This document shows positions 1-11,530 of a stretch of DNA of 64,000 bases, in pieces. Under the pieces are notes generated by a model. It saw only the letters and a program-made list of their open reading frames with translations. It searched no databases and was not told the DNA's origin. Positions within the stretch are counted from its first letter, which is position 1, and each line of letters opens with the position of its first letter. Source of the DNA: Micropterus salmoides (Eukaryota; Chordata; Actinopteri; Centrarchiformes; Centrarchidae); NCBI RefSeq assembly GCF_014851395.1, contig NW_024041150.1, positions 6,449,508 to 6,513,507 on the forward strand, written 5' to 3'. The translations under genes and the position numbers were made by a program.

Positions 1-348
1 GTGAATGGGGGTAAAATTGTATATGTGCCGAATGATATCGACCGAATGGATCACATTCTAATAGCAAAACGAGTAATTTTGCTCGGGTTGTGATGGTCAA
101 ATATACTGTATTGATCCATCGTGTTACAGCCGCTGTTTGGCCGCTAGTAAAAGTTACTTCAAAGCACAGGGAACTTCCTGTCGGCTCGGAGGCATTGCCA
201 GCCAACCAATTACAGTGCTTATGGTCCGCGTCGACTTGACGTGTAGTTACATTTTTGAGGAGGTGCACATCAGGCTACGGCATAGGTGACGCCGTAGGGA
301 ATGGGGTTACGTAGAGGCTACGCCATCGATTCGACACAGAAGTATAAA
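1..348. other. Intergenic, no gene seen
   Basis: No coding exon is visible. Around 273-296 a short inverted repeat (CTACGGC ... GCCGTAG) is followed by a related GTAGAGGCTACGCC stretch, the sort of GC-rich dyad found at the ends of non-autonomous DNA transposons. The family is not identified. Confidence 0.4.
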
Positions 349-351
349 TTA

Positions 352-640
352 CACTTTACTCCAATCTGGAACAATCCTGACATCCTGCAAAATAATAAAA
401 TGCTTCTCAGCCAGCCGTAGAGGCTTGATGGTGTCAAAAGCACTGGTGGAGCCAAAGAACGTGATCCTCACAGTGCTGGGTGGCTTCTCCAGGTGGGTGT
501 AAGCTCTGTGAAGCAGGTAGATGATGCTGTTGTCCACACTGATGTCAGCCTGGTACGCAAACTGCAGAGGGTCCAGGCAGTAACGTACCAGGGGCCTGGG
601 GGGTTGGCGGAAGGGGTGTGGAGGGAGGAGCCTGAGATGG
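352..640 (-). mobile_element. LINE reverse-transcriptase fragment (CR1/L2/Rex1-like)
   Basis: The minus strand encodes a short piece of non-LTR reverse transcriptase. Readable parts are LQFAYQADIS, then DNSIIYLLHRAYTHLE, then a block resembling RT motif A (STSAFDTIKP, where active elements have DFSSAFNTI). The catalytic Asp of motif A appears lost. The neighbouring C-rich part to about 970 may be the degraded linker upstream of RT. The reading is broken and no full ORF remains, so this is a dead fragment. Family assignment within the CR1/L2/Rex group is inference. Confidence 0.7.
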
Positions 641-1009
641 AAGGCAGAAAGGAGAGCTGTTCGTTAGGGGGGGGGGCAAGCTGGGGCTGCTGAGCTGTGA
701 TCCCTTGGACTAGCAGGGAGGCATATGGTAGAAGGGGTAAGCGAGGTGAGGTTACTTGAGGAAGGGGAGGTTGAGGGGGGTCCAGCCAGCATTGTTGAGT
801 CAAACCTGTTGAAAAAACGGGTTTAACTTGTTGTCCCCTCTGCTGCTCCTGCTTGCCTGTTCCTGCCTGTGATGGTCCTCTCACCAACCTACACCTCTCT
901 GCTGTTGTTCTGCTGCACCTGCTCTCTCTGGATCGCTTTCTTGGACTCTTTGTTGTCCCCTGCCATGAAAGCAATATTTTTCTTGTTCAACAGAGATTTG
1001 ATGTTGACT

Positions 1010-1600
1010 AGTGCGCCACCACTGCCAACAGCGGAATGTTAACAGTGATGGCAATGGCGGCCCGAGAACTCTTGAGGCAGGTAGTATGGTTTCAACCAGC
1101 ACTCAGCACCTCAACATCTGGCGTGCAGATTTCTGTCTTCGTGGTAACATGTCCTGTGTTACACCATTTGGAGTTTACAAAGACACTTCTCCCAACTTCT
1201 TACCATTCTTTTTCTTCCTATCTGCTCGAACTAGCGAGAAGCCGGCTAGTTCCACTGAGCAGTCTGGTGTTTTCCATTCAACAAAGTTTCAGTCAGACAT
1301 AACATGCTGGACGTCCCCCACGACAACCGAGGAAAGACAGGTCTTGTATCGCCACCGACTTCCTGTCTTCTTGTTCTTCGCCATCACGCCAGCCCATCAT
1401 CCTTTCCTTCTTATCCTTAACTTCACCGGGATCTCCCTTGGACATGCAGCAGGTTGATCCCAAAACTGTAAGAGCTCCTCACGTGAGTAGGCTCTGGTGT
1501 TTTGTTGTCTGGTGGTCGCGGTATCCATTGTTATCCTGTTACAGGTAACGATAACCGTTGTCTGTGAATTTAGGCCTTCACCAGAGTACTATTTCCAAAA
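1010..1600. other. Unassigned sequence
   Basis: I see no supported gene or named repeat here. Open frames on the plus strand at 1,011-1,457 and 1,036-1,302 overlap in different frames, lack splice context or recognisable motifs, and look like chance ORFs. Confidence 0.4.
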
Positions 1601-1619
1601 GTAGTATTAGTCATAAACC

Positions 1620-2205
1620 AAATGCTCCCCCTTGCTCACATCCACTGTTATGCCGATGACAACCAGTTCTACATACTCACCAAATCCATCACTGCTGTCA
1701 CTTGCTCCACCATCCCAAACTGCCTCACAGAAATGAAATAACGAGTGCAAGCTAACTTTCTTTAACTCTAATCCAAAATCCTTATCGGCCAAAAATCCCT
1801 CATCAATTTGTGCCACAACTTCTTTCTGTGCATCGATGGTTGTATGTTTTTCAACCTCTGCGTTATCTTTGCTCAAACTTTTTCATTTGAACATTACAAA
1901 ATCTGCATTCCTACATCTGAGAAACATTGCCCATCTTTGTCCCTCCCTCTCCTTCTTGGCTGCTGAAACACCCATATCACCTCATCACCTCGTGCCTGGA
2001 ATACTGCAACAGCATTCTGTATGGCACACTCGCCAAATTCCTCAAAAAACTTCTATACTGTACATCCAAAAGCACCAGAGACCACATTACTCTTATCCTC
2101 CAAAACCTCCACTGGCTCGCTATCCAATACAGAACCCTGTTCAAAATCCTCACCACCTACAAAGTCCTCAAAAACAAGGCATTACAACAGGTTGTAAAGT
2201 AAAAT
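1620..2205 (+). mobile_element. LINE fragment, RT palm to C-terminus
   Basis: Plus-strand translation gives the RT active-site region in the form HCYADDNQFYILTKS near 1,648-1,690 (consensus YADDTQLY), interrupted by stops. Further on come the C-terminal blocks TSCLEYCNSILYG and LILQNLHWLAIQYRTLFKIL near 1,985-2,160. These blocks are typical of L2/jockey-group LINEs in fish. Several stops and frame changes show an old, inactive copy. Confidence 0.75.
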
Positions 2206-2282
2206 CAGTTTGTAACTCCCTTTTGCTACGTAGCAGACAATATACAGTACTACAAAAGCAATCATTAAAGTGGTAAACAGAA

Positions 2283-3480
2283 ATGAACTATATTCAGTGG
2301 AGCAGTGCTGAGGATGAATTAGAGATTAAAAGTCTGACAGCTTGGGGGGAAAGCTGCTCTGCAGTCTGGTGGTGCGGCAGCAAAAAACTTCTGTATCTCT
2401 ACCCAGAAGGCAGCAGGGTGAACAGGGTGTGGCTGGGGTGGGTACTGTCCTTTAGTATCCTTTGGGCTCTGCAGGTGTGACAGATGGAATAATGTGTATT
2501 ACCAGTCAGAGCAACAGTTGAGTAACATTTGATGAGCTCATATTTAATATTATTGCAATTCTCATAATTTAATGGTATGTAACAGTTTATGGTTAAAGTT
2601 GTTGTCAGTTGCAGCAGTTACCGTACTTTTGTGTTTTCTTATTTTTTATGTGCAAAATGTCTAATGTTTAACACAGTATGTTCGGACATTGACGAGTAAG
2701 CTAGCCATGTTAGCTTCTGGCAATTGTAACCACAATGTTGTGGATGAAAGTGGCGCTTACTTGCCGTTCAGAGACATTGTACTTGTCCTAGTGTGTTCCA
2801 TATTTACATTTCTGAAAAGTACTGAGTACTGTTACAGTGTAATTGTGAGTGCAATGTTATCACCGTGTATCTTGTCTATTCCCGTATTTGTTTGCTCCAT
2901 TGTTCAGAGTGGGTAACGCTACTGCAGATACAATAGCTGACCAAAAATAATGATTGATGTACATTTTCTATGGCAATATTTCAGTAGCCTATCGATGCTT
3001 GTTATATTTCAGTTGTGTAGATATGAAACAGCAGAACATTTTTATACATTATGTATGTCATATTGTGTTGTATGTATATATGTAAACTGTACTGACGTTT
3101 TATATGTTGTTTTGATATACAGTCATTACACACATGATCTGAGGAAAGTTTGTTTCCGTGCATCTTCCATTTAACTACTCCCCTTTTTTGGGCTTTTACA
3201 CAGACACCTCACCTCAATGATATCAATGATGCTTGAGAAATGGGTACCAATGATTTTCTGAGCAGTTTTAATCACCTGCTGCAGAGCCCTCCGGTCCTGG
3301 GCAGTGCCAGTGATTTTTCAAATGAGGATGCTTTCTATTGCTCGTCTGTTCTAAAGCTTCCTTGAGAAATTTTTTTTTTTTTTTGAGTTTTCTTCACCAG
3401 TGTGGAGATGTGAGATGACCACGTCAGGTTCTCTGTGATGCTGATGTCCAGGAACCTGAAACTGTTCACCTTGTAGTGGT
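2283..3480 (-). mobile_element. LINE 3' region, split into two pieces
   Basis: Two stretches, 2,320-2,485 and 3,198-3,480, read on the minus strand like the C-terminal RT and 3' part of a CR1/L2/Rex-like LINE. The second gives VNSFRFLDISITENLTWS followed by the ALQQVIKTAQKII block, with small frame breaks. The two pieces would be close together in an intact element, so the roughly 700 bp between them (2,486-3,197) is probably inserted or rearranged sequence. It contains no recognisable gene. Confidence 0.5.
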
Positions 3481-3486
3481 TTTTTA

Positions 3487-4750
3487 TACACTGCTCAAAA
3501 AATTTAAGGGAACACTAAATTAACACATCCTAGATCTGAATGAATGAATGAAATAATCTCATTAAATACTCCTTTCTTTACATAGTTGAATGTGCTGACA
3601 ACAAAATCACACAAAAACTATCAATGGAAATCAAATTTATCAACCCATGGAGGTCTGGATTTGGAGTCACACTCAAAATCAGAGTGGAAAACCACACTAC
3701 AGGCCGATCCAACTTTGATGTAATGTCCTTAAAACAAGTCAAAATGAGGCTCAGTATTGTGTGTGGCCTCGTATGACCTGTATGACCTCCCTACAATGCC
3801 TGGGCATGCTCCTGATGAGGTGGCGGATGGTCTCCTGAGGGATCTTCACCCAGACCTGGACTGAAGCATCCGCCAACTCCCTCTCGGTACCTAGTAGCAG
3901 TCAGGCTATCTCTGGCGAGCACATGGAGGGCTTAGGGCCCCCCTAAGAAATGCCACCCTACACATTACTGACCCACCACCAAACCGGTCATGCTGGAGGA
4001 TGTTGCAGGCAGCAGAACGTTCTCCACGGCGTCTCCAGACTCGGTCACGTCTGTCACATGTGCTCAGTGTGAACCTGCTTTCATCTGTGAAGAGCACAGG
4101 GCGCCAGTGGCAAATTTGCCAATCTTGGTGTTCTCTGGCAAATGCCAAACGTACTGCACGGTGTTGGGCTGTAAGCACAACCCCCACCTGTGGACGTCGG
4201 GCCCTCATACCACCCTCATGGAGTCTGTTTCTGAACAAGCAGACGCATGCAGATTTGTGTCCTGCTGGAGGTCATTTTGCAGGACTCTGGCAGTGCTCTT
4301 CCTGCACCTCCTTCCTTGCACAAAGGCGGAGGTAGCGGTCCTGCTGCTGGGTTGTTGTCCTCCTACGGCCTCCTCCACATCTCCTGATGTACTGGCCTGT
4401 CTCCTGGTAGCGCCTCCGTGCTCTGGACACTATGCTGACAGACACACCAAACCTGCTACCACTAGAGTGAAAGCACCGCCAGCATTCAAAGTGACCAAAA
4501 CATCAGCCAGGAAGCATAGGAACTGAGAAGTGGTCTGTGGTAACCACCTGCAGAACCACTCCTTTATTGGGGGTGTCTTGCTAAATGCCTATAATTTCCA
4601 CCTGTTGTCTATTCCATTTGCACAACAGCATGTGAAACTGATTGTCAATCAGTGTTGCTTCCTAAGTGGACAGTTTGATTTCAAGGAGTGTGATTGACTT
4701 GGAGTTACATTGTGTTGTTTAAGTGTTCCCTTTATTTTTTGAGCAGTGTA
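3487..4750 (-). mobile_element. Tc1-like transposon, full length but inactive
   Basis: The element is bounded by inverted repeats that begin TACACTGCTCAAAAAA at 3,487 and are mirrored at 4,713-4,750 (TTTTTTGAGCAGTGTA), with TA dinucleotides on both sides as expected of Tc1/mariner target sites. Length is about 1.26 kb. The minus strand carries transposase remnants: the second-Asp region VLFTDESRF, a GGGSVM block after it, and N-terminal parts in other frames. Frameshifts and stops break the gene, so it cannot make transposase. It abuts an RTE-like LINE on its right side. Confidence 0.88.
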
Positions 4751-4756
4751 TATACA

Positions 4757-6890
4757 CACCTCTCTATACCTCTCCGGAAACCATCACCTTATCGTGGTGG
4801 AGAGGTTTGTGTGCCCCGGTGAACCTGGAGGCTGTGTTGTCGGGAGCTTAGTGCTCCTGGTAGGGTCTTCCAAGGCAAAGTGGTTCCAGGTGAGGGGCCA
4901 GACTGAGAATGGTTCACAAAGACCCTTGATGACAAATCGAGGAAGAGGAGGAGAGACCCTGCCCCCCCCAGCCAGGCCCAGAGGGAGGGCTCGTCGGCGA
5001 GCACCTGGTGGCCAGGATTGCCACGGAGCCCGCCCGGGCTCAGCCCAAAGAAGCAACGTGGCACCCCCCTCTCCATCCTTTGGACCCACCATTCATCGGA
5101 AGATCCGCAGGGGTCGGGTGCGCTGCCACATGGGTGGCAGTGAAGGTCAGGGACCTCGACGGACCAGACCCGGGCGGCAGAGGCTGGCTCTGGGGACGTG
5201 GAACGTCACCTCTCTGATGGGGAAGGAGCCGGAACTTGTGCGGGAGATGGAGCGCTACCAATCAGATCTGGTGGGGCTGACCTCCACGCACAGTCTCGGT
5301 TCTGGAACCGTACTCCTTGATAGGGGATGGACACTAATCGTAATCGTAATCGTTTCATCTGATACTCTGGTGAAGAGAGGGGCAGAGCTGTCAACTGATC
5401 ACCATCTGGTGGTGAGTTGGGTCAGGGGGTGGGGGGAGACTCTGGACAGACCTGGTAAGCCCAAACGGGTAGTGCGGGTGAACTGGGAACGTCTGGAGGA
5501 GAACCCTGTCCGTGAAATCTTCAACTCCAACCGCCGGCAGAGCTTTTCTGGCATCCCTGTGGATGTTGGGGACATTGAACAGGAGTGGGCAATGTTCAAA
5601 ACTTCTATTGCTGAAGCTGCAGCGGAAAGCTGTGGTCTCAAGGAGCGGTAACCCTTGAACACCGTAGTGGACACCGGTGGTCAGGGAAGCCGTCCGACTG
5701 AAGAAGGAGGCCTTCCAAGATTTGTTGTCTCGGAGGACTCCAGAGACGGTTGCAAGGTACCGACGGGCCCGAAGGACTGCAGCCTCTGCTGTGGCAGATG
5801 GGAAGTAGCGGGTGTGGGAGAAGTTCGGAGAAGACATGGAGAAGGACTTTCGGTCGGCACCAAAGTGTTTCTGGAGAACTGTTCGCCATCTCAGGAGGGG
5901 GAAGCGGGGAACCATCCAAGCTGTGTACAGTAAGGATGGGACCCTACTGACCTCAACTGGGGAGGTAATTGGGCGGTGGAAGGAACACTTTGAGGAACTC
6001 CTAAATCCGACTGACATGCCCTCTTTAGTAGAGGCAGAGCTCGAGGCTGATGGGGGATTCTCGTCAGTTTCCCTGGTGGAAGTCACTGAGGTAGTCAAAC
6101 AACTCCACAGTGGCAAAGCCCCAGGGATTGATGAGATCCGCCCAGAAATGCTAAAAGCTTTGGGTGTGGAGGGGCTGTCTTGGATGACACGTCTCTTTAA
6201 CATTGCGTGGAAGTCGGGTACAGTGCCCAAGGAGTGGCAGACTGGGGTAGTGGTTCCCCTGTTCAAAAAGGGGGACCAGAGAGTGTGTGCCAATTACAGG
6301 GGTATCACACTTCTCAGCCTCCCTGGTAAAGTCTATTCCAGGGTGCTGGAACGGAGGTTCGGCCGATTGTCGAACCTCAGATTGAAGAGGAACAATGCGG
6401 TTTTCGTCCCGGTCGTGGAACAACTGACCAGCTCTTTACTCTAACAAGGATCCTGGAGTGGGCTTGGGAATATGCCTATCCAGTCTACATGTGCTTTGTA
6501 GATCTGGAGAAGGCGTATGACCGGTTCCCCGGGAGATACTGTGGGAGGTGCTGCGGAGTATGGGGTGAGGGGGGCCCTTCTCAGGGCTATCCAATCCCTG
6601 TACATCCAAAGCGAGAGCTGTGTCTGAGTACTCGGCAGTAAGTCGGACTCTTTCCAGGTGAGGGTTGGCCTTCGCCAGGGTTGCGCTTTGTCACCTATCC
6701 TGTTTGTGATATTCAAGGACAGGATATCGAGGCGTAGTCGTGGCGAGGAGGGGCTGCGGTTCGGGGGGCTTGGGATCTCATCACTGCTTTTTGCGGATGA
6801 TGAGGTTCTGATGGCATCATCGGTCCGTGACCTTCGGCTCTCACTGGATCGGTTTGGATAAGCGGATGAAGATGGATGGATGGATGTTAT
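4757..6890 (+). mobile_element. RTE-type LINE, internally deleted
   Basis: The copy begins with a 5' leader (CACCTTATCGTGGTGGAGAG) also common in fish RTE-like LINEs. It encodes the start of the endonuclease domain (LALGTWNVTSLMGKEPELVR, about 5,190-5,260). It then jumps to the end of the endonuclease (KRGAELSTDHHLVVSW, 5,374-5,420), so most of the nuclease is deleted. RT follows in broken frames: WKEHFEELLNP, GKAPGIDEIRPEML, VVPLFKKGD, then GLRQGCALSPILF and LLFADDEVLM near 6,660-6,810. The copy ends in GGATGGATGGATG, a usual 3' tail for this group. It is not mobile by itself. Confidence 0.88.
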
Positions 6891-7178
6891 ACACACACGC
6901 AACAAACATATTTGTGTTTTTACTTGGATGCCAGCCAGGGTTAACCGGACAAGTCATTGCGTCACAGATTCCCACCCACAAAGGATATATGTAATTTGGC
7001 AGTATACACTCAAAAGTAAATCTGACACGTTTCATTAAAAATCCCACACACAGAAATCCATTTTGGTGTCAATCAAGAAAATATGTTGTCAGCAACATTT
7101 CAAAAAAAGCAGGGCGTGCTTTCAACAAACAATAAAACAAACAACCAATTAAGCAATCAGAAATTAACAAAAAATTTA

Positions 7179-7199
7179 ATATTATTATTATTATTATTG
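7179..7199. repeat. (ATT)n microsatellite
   Basis: Short run of ATT units in otherwise AT-rich intergenic sequence (6,890-7,680) with no supported gene. Confidence 0.85.
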
Positions 7200-7683
7200 T
7201 TGCTGTTGTTGAATACATGGACAAATGAACAAGACCTGAGGTTGGCGCTAAATGAAAGTCAGAGTATCACAAGAGTTATTAAGATTCAGCCTCTGGCCTC
7301 CATGAATGTCTGCAAAAATTTTTATGGCAATCCATCAAATAGTTGAATGTCTAAAAAATTTCACAATTTACAATTATGAGCCCACATAATGTTGTACAAA
7401 CTGCTCTGACTGTTTGATGTTTGTCTTGAGCTGTAACTAAATGGTGCCATTAACCTCAACAGTTGAAGAGAAGGCTGGATGGAGCCACACATGGAAACTG
7501 CATCTGTTTAGGGTCCAATCAGCTTCATGTACATTTTAATTATGGAGTCAATTATTCCTGTAAGTTTATCATTACAAGCCTTTGTCCTTGACACCTAGCC
7601 CCCAAACCAGATCCAGATCCTTTACAGACAGACAGACTGTAGGACAGACACACGACACAGACAGGAAATAAAAAAACTCTCAG

Positions 7684-7897
7684 TCAGAATGTACATACCA
7701 TAGAATAAAGAGCACAGATGGCCACGAGGGTCAGAGGAAGGCCGACAGCAATGATTATGTATGTCACCACATACAGGATGAAATTGACATCATTGTAGTT
7801 AAAGGTGATGTTATTCTCGGAGTTGGAGGTGATGTCGCTGTAATCAAAGCTTTGGTCCAGTGAGTTAAAGTAGAGACCTTCCATTCTTCAGAGTGAA
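7684..7897 (-). CDS. First coding exon of a class A GPCR (partial)
   Basis: The minus strand encodes a start Met at 7,884 and about 61 residues before a splice donor (ATG|GTATGT). The peptide has an acidic, Ser/Asn/Tyr-rich N-terminus with one N-glycosylation site (NIT), tyrosines in acidic context (FDYSD), and a 24-residue hydrophobic segment (ILYVVTYIIIAVGLPLTLVA) that fits transmembrane helix 1 of a rhodopsin-like receptor. A polypyrimidine tract and CAG sit just upstream (acceptor, exon starting near 7,897), so the ATG lies near the 5' end of an internal exon. No exon with TM2-TM7 is found downstream on the minus strand to position 1; it could lie outside the window or be lost. The resemblance is to fish receptors with a GLPLTLVAI-type TM1, but a subfamily is not assigned. 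Confidence 0.5.
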
Positions 7898-7899
7898 AC

Positions 7900-8640
7900 C
7901 TGTTTGAGAGATCAGGTTATTAAAGGGAGCAGGTTTTTAATATCTACCTAACATTGTTCAGTGACATCACTAAAGCTGTGAGGTGAAGTTCACCCAAACA
8001 CAGTGTCCCTATAGTTTACCCACAATCATATCAAATCACAAACTGCTGTCTTTCACTTTCTATCATCATTTCTCAACATTTGTTACATTTAACTTTTATT
8101 TAATCAGATTAGAAAAGAATAACAAGTTCTAGTGAACAAATATGTTTACATGCTAATGTTTCTTCTCACCGTCAATGACTACATTACTACCTATACAGCG
8201 AACAAATGGACTTTATTCAAAAGAAATTATTACAGCTTAGCAATTTTGTGTTGGAAGACAGCAGAACAGCAAATTCGTCCAGCTTAGCCAGTTAGAGGCA
8301 GGGTGGGGCGGGTCATGCCTTCACCATAGTAGGAAAAATTTGTTTGCATATCAACCCCGTCTCCCTCTGTCCTCATATCCTGTCTGTCTCCTGTAATAAA
8401 GGATAAAATGGCCACCAAAACACAAACTAACTACATAGAGGTCATTACAGTGCTTGAAGTGGAAAATAAATAGGTGCCAGGACTCCCTCTTTGTGGGTCG
8501 TTGCTATTTATTCAATTATTAATAAATGCTCTACATGGTGGTTGGTGTCGGATTGGTTAATGCTAAGTGCTAACTTGTCGTAATCATAAACATTCATGCA
8601 GAACAACGAGTTCAGTTTGTCATGTCAAGTTTGTTGATTG
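7900..8640. other. Intergenic, no gene seen
   Basis: AT-rich sequence without a supported ORF. If the GPCR exon is real, this would be its upstream intron or 5' flank. Confidence 0.4.
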
Positions 8641-8649
8641 GGGGTCGCT

Positions 8650-8815
8650 GTGTGTTTTGTAAAGTGGTGGGGACATAAGGGCTCAGATTAGGGGTGTGAC
8701 GGCACACTTGGGTCACAAGATGAGAAGATATTTTAACAGTTTTCTGATCAGTTATGGTGGAAATGTCTTCATTTATATGAACAGAAACAAAATTAAGGTG
8801 GCAGGTGAGAATTCA
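8650..8815 (+). repeat. Dispersed repeat, copy A
   Basis: The stretch GTGGTGGGGACATAAGGGCTCAGATTAGGGGTGTGA and the following 110 bases, down to AAGGTGGCAGGTGA, recur in the same orientation at 24,013-24,160 with moderate divergence. It has no coding content. It is probably an old interspersed element whose family I cannot name. Confidence 0.65.
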
Positions 8816-8989
8816 AAATATAAAAATATAACAGAATATAATGTAGTAATCAGCAGTTTGTTGTTTTAGCTTAAGTTACTTTTTTGGACAATGCACATTT
8901 GTTTATTCTATTTTTCAGTGTGTTGTTTGCTTTATTATTCAACATTTCTTGTTGAATAATGTGATTCCAATCACACGGAATGACACCTA

Positions 8990-9170
8990 TCTGTCCGTGC
9001 GATTGGTCGGTTCACAACAAGTGACATTGACGAGCTACTTTCAGCACACGGCTGCTTAAAAGGCACCCGAGCTTCTCTTCTCCCACGTCTCTTTCGGCCA
9101 ACAGAGTTTAGCAGTCAGGCGGGAACAGTGTGTACTGGCCCACCTCAAACACTGGGTTTGTATGTTATTT
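8990..9170 (+). promoter_or_regulatory. Possible core promoter (orphan)
   Basis: An inverted CCAAT box (GATTGG near 9,001) is followed 50 bases later by a TATA-like TTAAAAGG (9,056-9,063) and a GC-richer stretch. No gene can be attached to it. It could equally be the U3 part of an old LTR. Weakly supported. Confidence 0.25.
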
Positions 9171-9359
9171 TTAGGACTGATTGAGAAACACTGATTCATG
9201 TTCTTATTTTACTGAATGTTTAATGGTCCTGTCCTCCTGAGACTTCATGAACAATTATTAACCACAAAACTGTTTAGCATATCTCAGCTGTCATCATTCC
9301 CTGAAAAACATCACCATAAATACCACTCTGTGGATTAATGTTGGGTCATAACAATATAT

Positions 9360-10010
9360 AGATTGGTTTGTAGTACTAGCTGTTCCAATCCAGAAGGACC
9401 AGGACCAGGATGCTGTTGACTCTGCAACATCCTCCCAAGGGACTGTAAGCTCAACGATAGAGGACAAGGTCAGGTCTCTGGATCGGATCATTTACGGGTG
9501 TAGGTGAGATTATGACCTATATCGGCAAGCATCTTTCAGTCTGGCAACATTCAGGGCTCATGATTCTGGCCGTTGGGAGTTTGTAAATCTCTTCTCTTCC
9601 TACCAGAGAAAGGCCATTTGGCGGGGAGTGTTGGCTGGAATGTATAGGGCAAGACTTTGATAGTTAGTCTTCTGGTTTCCAGTTTGGCTGCCAGGCATAT
9701 CAGGACTTGGTTGTGCCTCCAGGTGTACCTGCCTTTTGTGAGGCTGGTGGTGCAACCCACAAGTATGTGCTTGAGGTTCGCGGTTCAGGTTTGTCTAGCA
9801 AATCCTGGACTGCTCTGGTTGAATTCCACTTCGTCTTTGTAGTAACGGTTGGAACTGAAACCCCCACAACTGTGTCCCGGGACTGCATGAGCAGCATGTA
9901 TAATCTTACTTTGGCACATCTGTATTCTGATGTTAGGCTAGAGACTGGGAGTAAAAAGACTGTAAAAGGTTGGCATGAATATGTAAATACTCATTCGGAC
10001 GTTTGAAGGA
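9360..10010. other. Unassigned, possibly old retroelement interior
   Basis: A 99-codon plus-strand ORF (9,707-10,006) and several shorter ORFs on both strands overlap here. The composition is more gene-like than the flanks, but no diagnostic domain is visible. Its position directly before a candidate LTR suggests retroelement interior; this is inference only. Confidence 0.3.
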
Positions 10011-10014
10011 ACGA

Positions 10015-10600
10015 TTTGCTGTTAGGAGTGTGGCTTTGAGTTCATGTCTTTCCTGTTTTAGTCTGTGTAGCCTTGTGTCCTAGTTTACTTGGTATCTGTT
10101 TTCATGGGTTTGGTTTTGGATTCTGTGTTTCTATAGCTTTATTTGACCTTGTCATGTTTAGGGTTTTGTAGCTAAGTTTAGTCCTTTGTTCATTCGCATG
10201 TTGTCTGTTTGTTTCCCCTGCTGTCTCTCTGCCTGCCTGTGTCTCATTTGTCCTAACCCCCCTTCACCTGTGTTGCTCCCGCCCCGCTCGTTAGTCCCTG
10301 TGTATATATATGCTTGCTTGTGTCTTCAGTCTTTGTCATGTTCTTGCGTCTGATGCTGAGTGTTCTCCTGTGCTCTGTTCTCTGTGTTTTTGGATCTTAC
10401 ATTTGGATAGTACTTTGTTCCTTGTTTTTGGATTTTGACTGTGGATTATGTTTCTGTTGGAATTACCTTTGTTTGGACTCTTGCCTCAAGTTCCTGTGGA
10501 AGCCTGTTTAATTTAAGTTTTGAGTTAATAAATATTTTCTGCACCACCTCTCGTATTTGGGTCCACACCTCAGTCTGCACTCAGTCTACCCCATAACATT
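10015..10600 (+). mobile_element. Candidate solo LTR or LTR-like repeat
   Basis: The sequence has an LTR-like order: C/T-rich left part, a TATA-like TGTATATATATGC at 10,301-10,313, and AATAAA at 10,527-10,532. It ends with a ...GGGTCCACACC...CCCATAACA region. A G-rich counterpart with the same ending in reverse orientation (TGTTATGAGG...GGACCCAAATGCAGCA) starts at 22,555. The left boundary is uncertain and no target duplication was found. Confidence 0.45.
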
Positions 10601-10919
10601 TCCAGCTTTAAGGAAGGCGATGGACATAAACATGAAGGACCTTCCTTTTGTGATTTGCTTATTTTTTTCTGCACAATTATTGTGAAGTATTGTTAAGAAC
10701 TTGTAAACGAACAATGCATAAATGCTGCTCACCAGTACGACAGGGACTTCAAGCCACCCGAAAGAGTTTAGAGCAGACAACAACGAAAATAAGGGGAAAC
10801 GAGTCAGACAATCTTGATGAAAGTTCTTGACCCATAATGTAATATTTACACAGGCGCGTGCATGCGCAGTATAGGTGAATGGTCACATGATGACGTGAAG
10901 GGTTTTAAAACTGTTTCAA

Positions 10920-11290
10920 AATGAGAACGTGTCAGTCTGGAGGTAGCCTAAGATATGTGCATGTGGCCACAGTGCTATTGTGGTGGATTCTAACCACCGG
11001 CCCAGCTGAGCAGAAATAAACTGCAGAGAGTAGAAGGCAATTTGTAATATAATAACATACAGTTTAATAAAATAATACACAGATGACCATGGCAAACTTT
11101 TGGTCTGCAGAGCAAATAAATAAATAATTGATCTAGTACGACGGTACTATCAGCAATGGAAAACGGGCCAAAACCGAATCGAGGCGAGCTGAGCTGGTAC
11201 CAGTGATGGAAGAGGGGCTTTATTAACCTTTTTGAAGGTCGGTTGTGGAAATAAATGCTAATGAGGATGACATTAGCTTTTCTTTTCATT
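10920..11290. repeat. Non-autonomous DNA-transposon remnant
   Basis: Contains GGTACTATCAGCAATGGAAAACGGGCC followed by a region rich in CGAG and GGTACCAG. A related string (GGGTACTATCTGCAATGGAAAACGGAGC) occurs at 50,352-50,380 inside another insertion. The shared sequence supports a dispersed DNA-element family; its superfamily is unknown. Confidence 0.45.
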
Positions 11291-11344
11291 GAGACACAGA
11301 GGTGTGTTCAGAACACTGTGAGGGAAAGTTACAGTGTGGGACAT

Positions 11345-11530
11345 GACCACAGGTGGAAAGAGTACTAAAATATTGTATTTAAGTAAAAGTACTGTTACAC
11401 TGATGAATTTTACAAAAAGTACAAGTAAAGTTACTTGTAGAATAATCTACTCAAGTAACTCATTTAAAATGTACTCAGAGTAAACATTACTTAGTTCTTT
11501 TTTTATTTTCTTAAAATAACTTAAAGTGAT
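11345..11530 (+). repeat. hAT-like non-autonomous repeat fragment
   Basis: Dense AAGTACT, AGTAAAAGTACT and ACTCAAGTAA motifs match the GGTGGAAAGTA-type hAT-derived repeats common in teleost genomes. Only one end is clear. Confidence 0.6.

Noticed and set aside
3990..4526. 178-codon plus-strand ORF
   Set aside because: It is the antisense shadow of the Tc1 transposase.
5391..6293. 300-codon minus-strand ORF
   Set aside because: Shadow of the RTE LINE coding strand; the plus strand carries the RT motifs.
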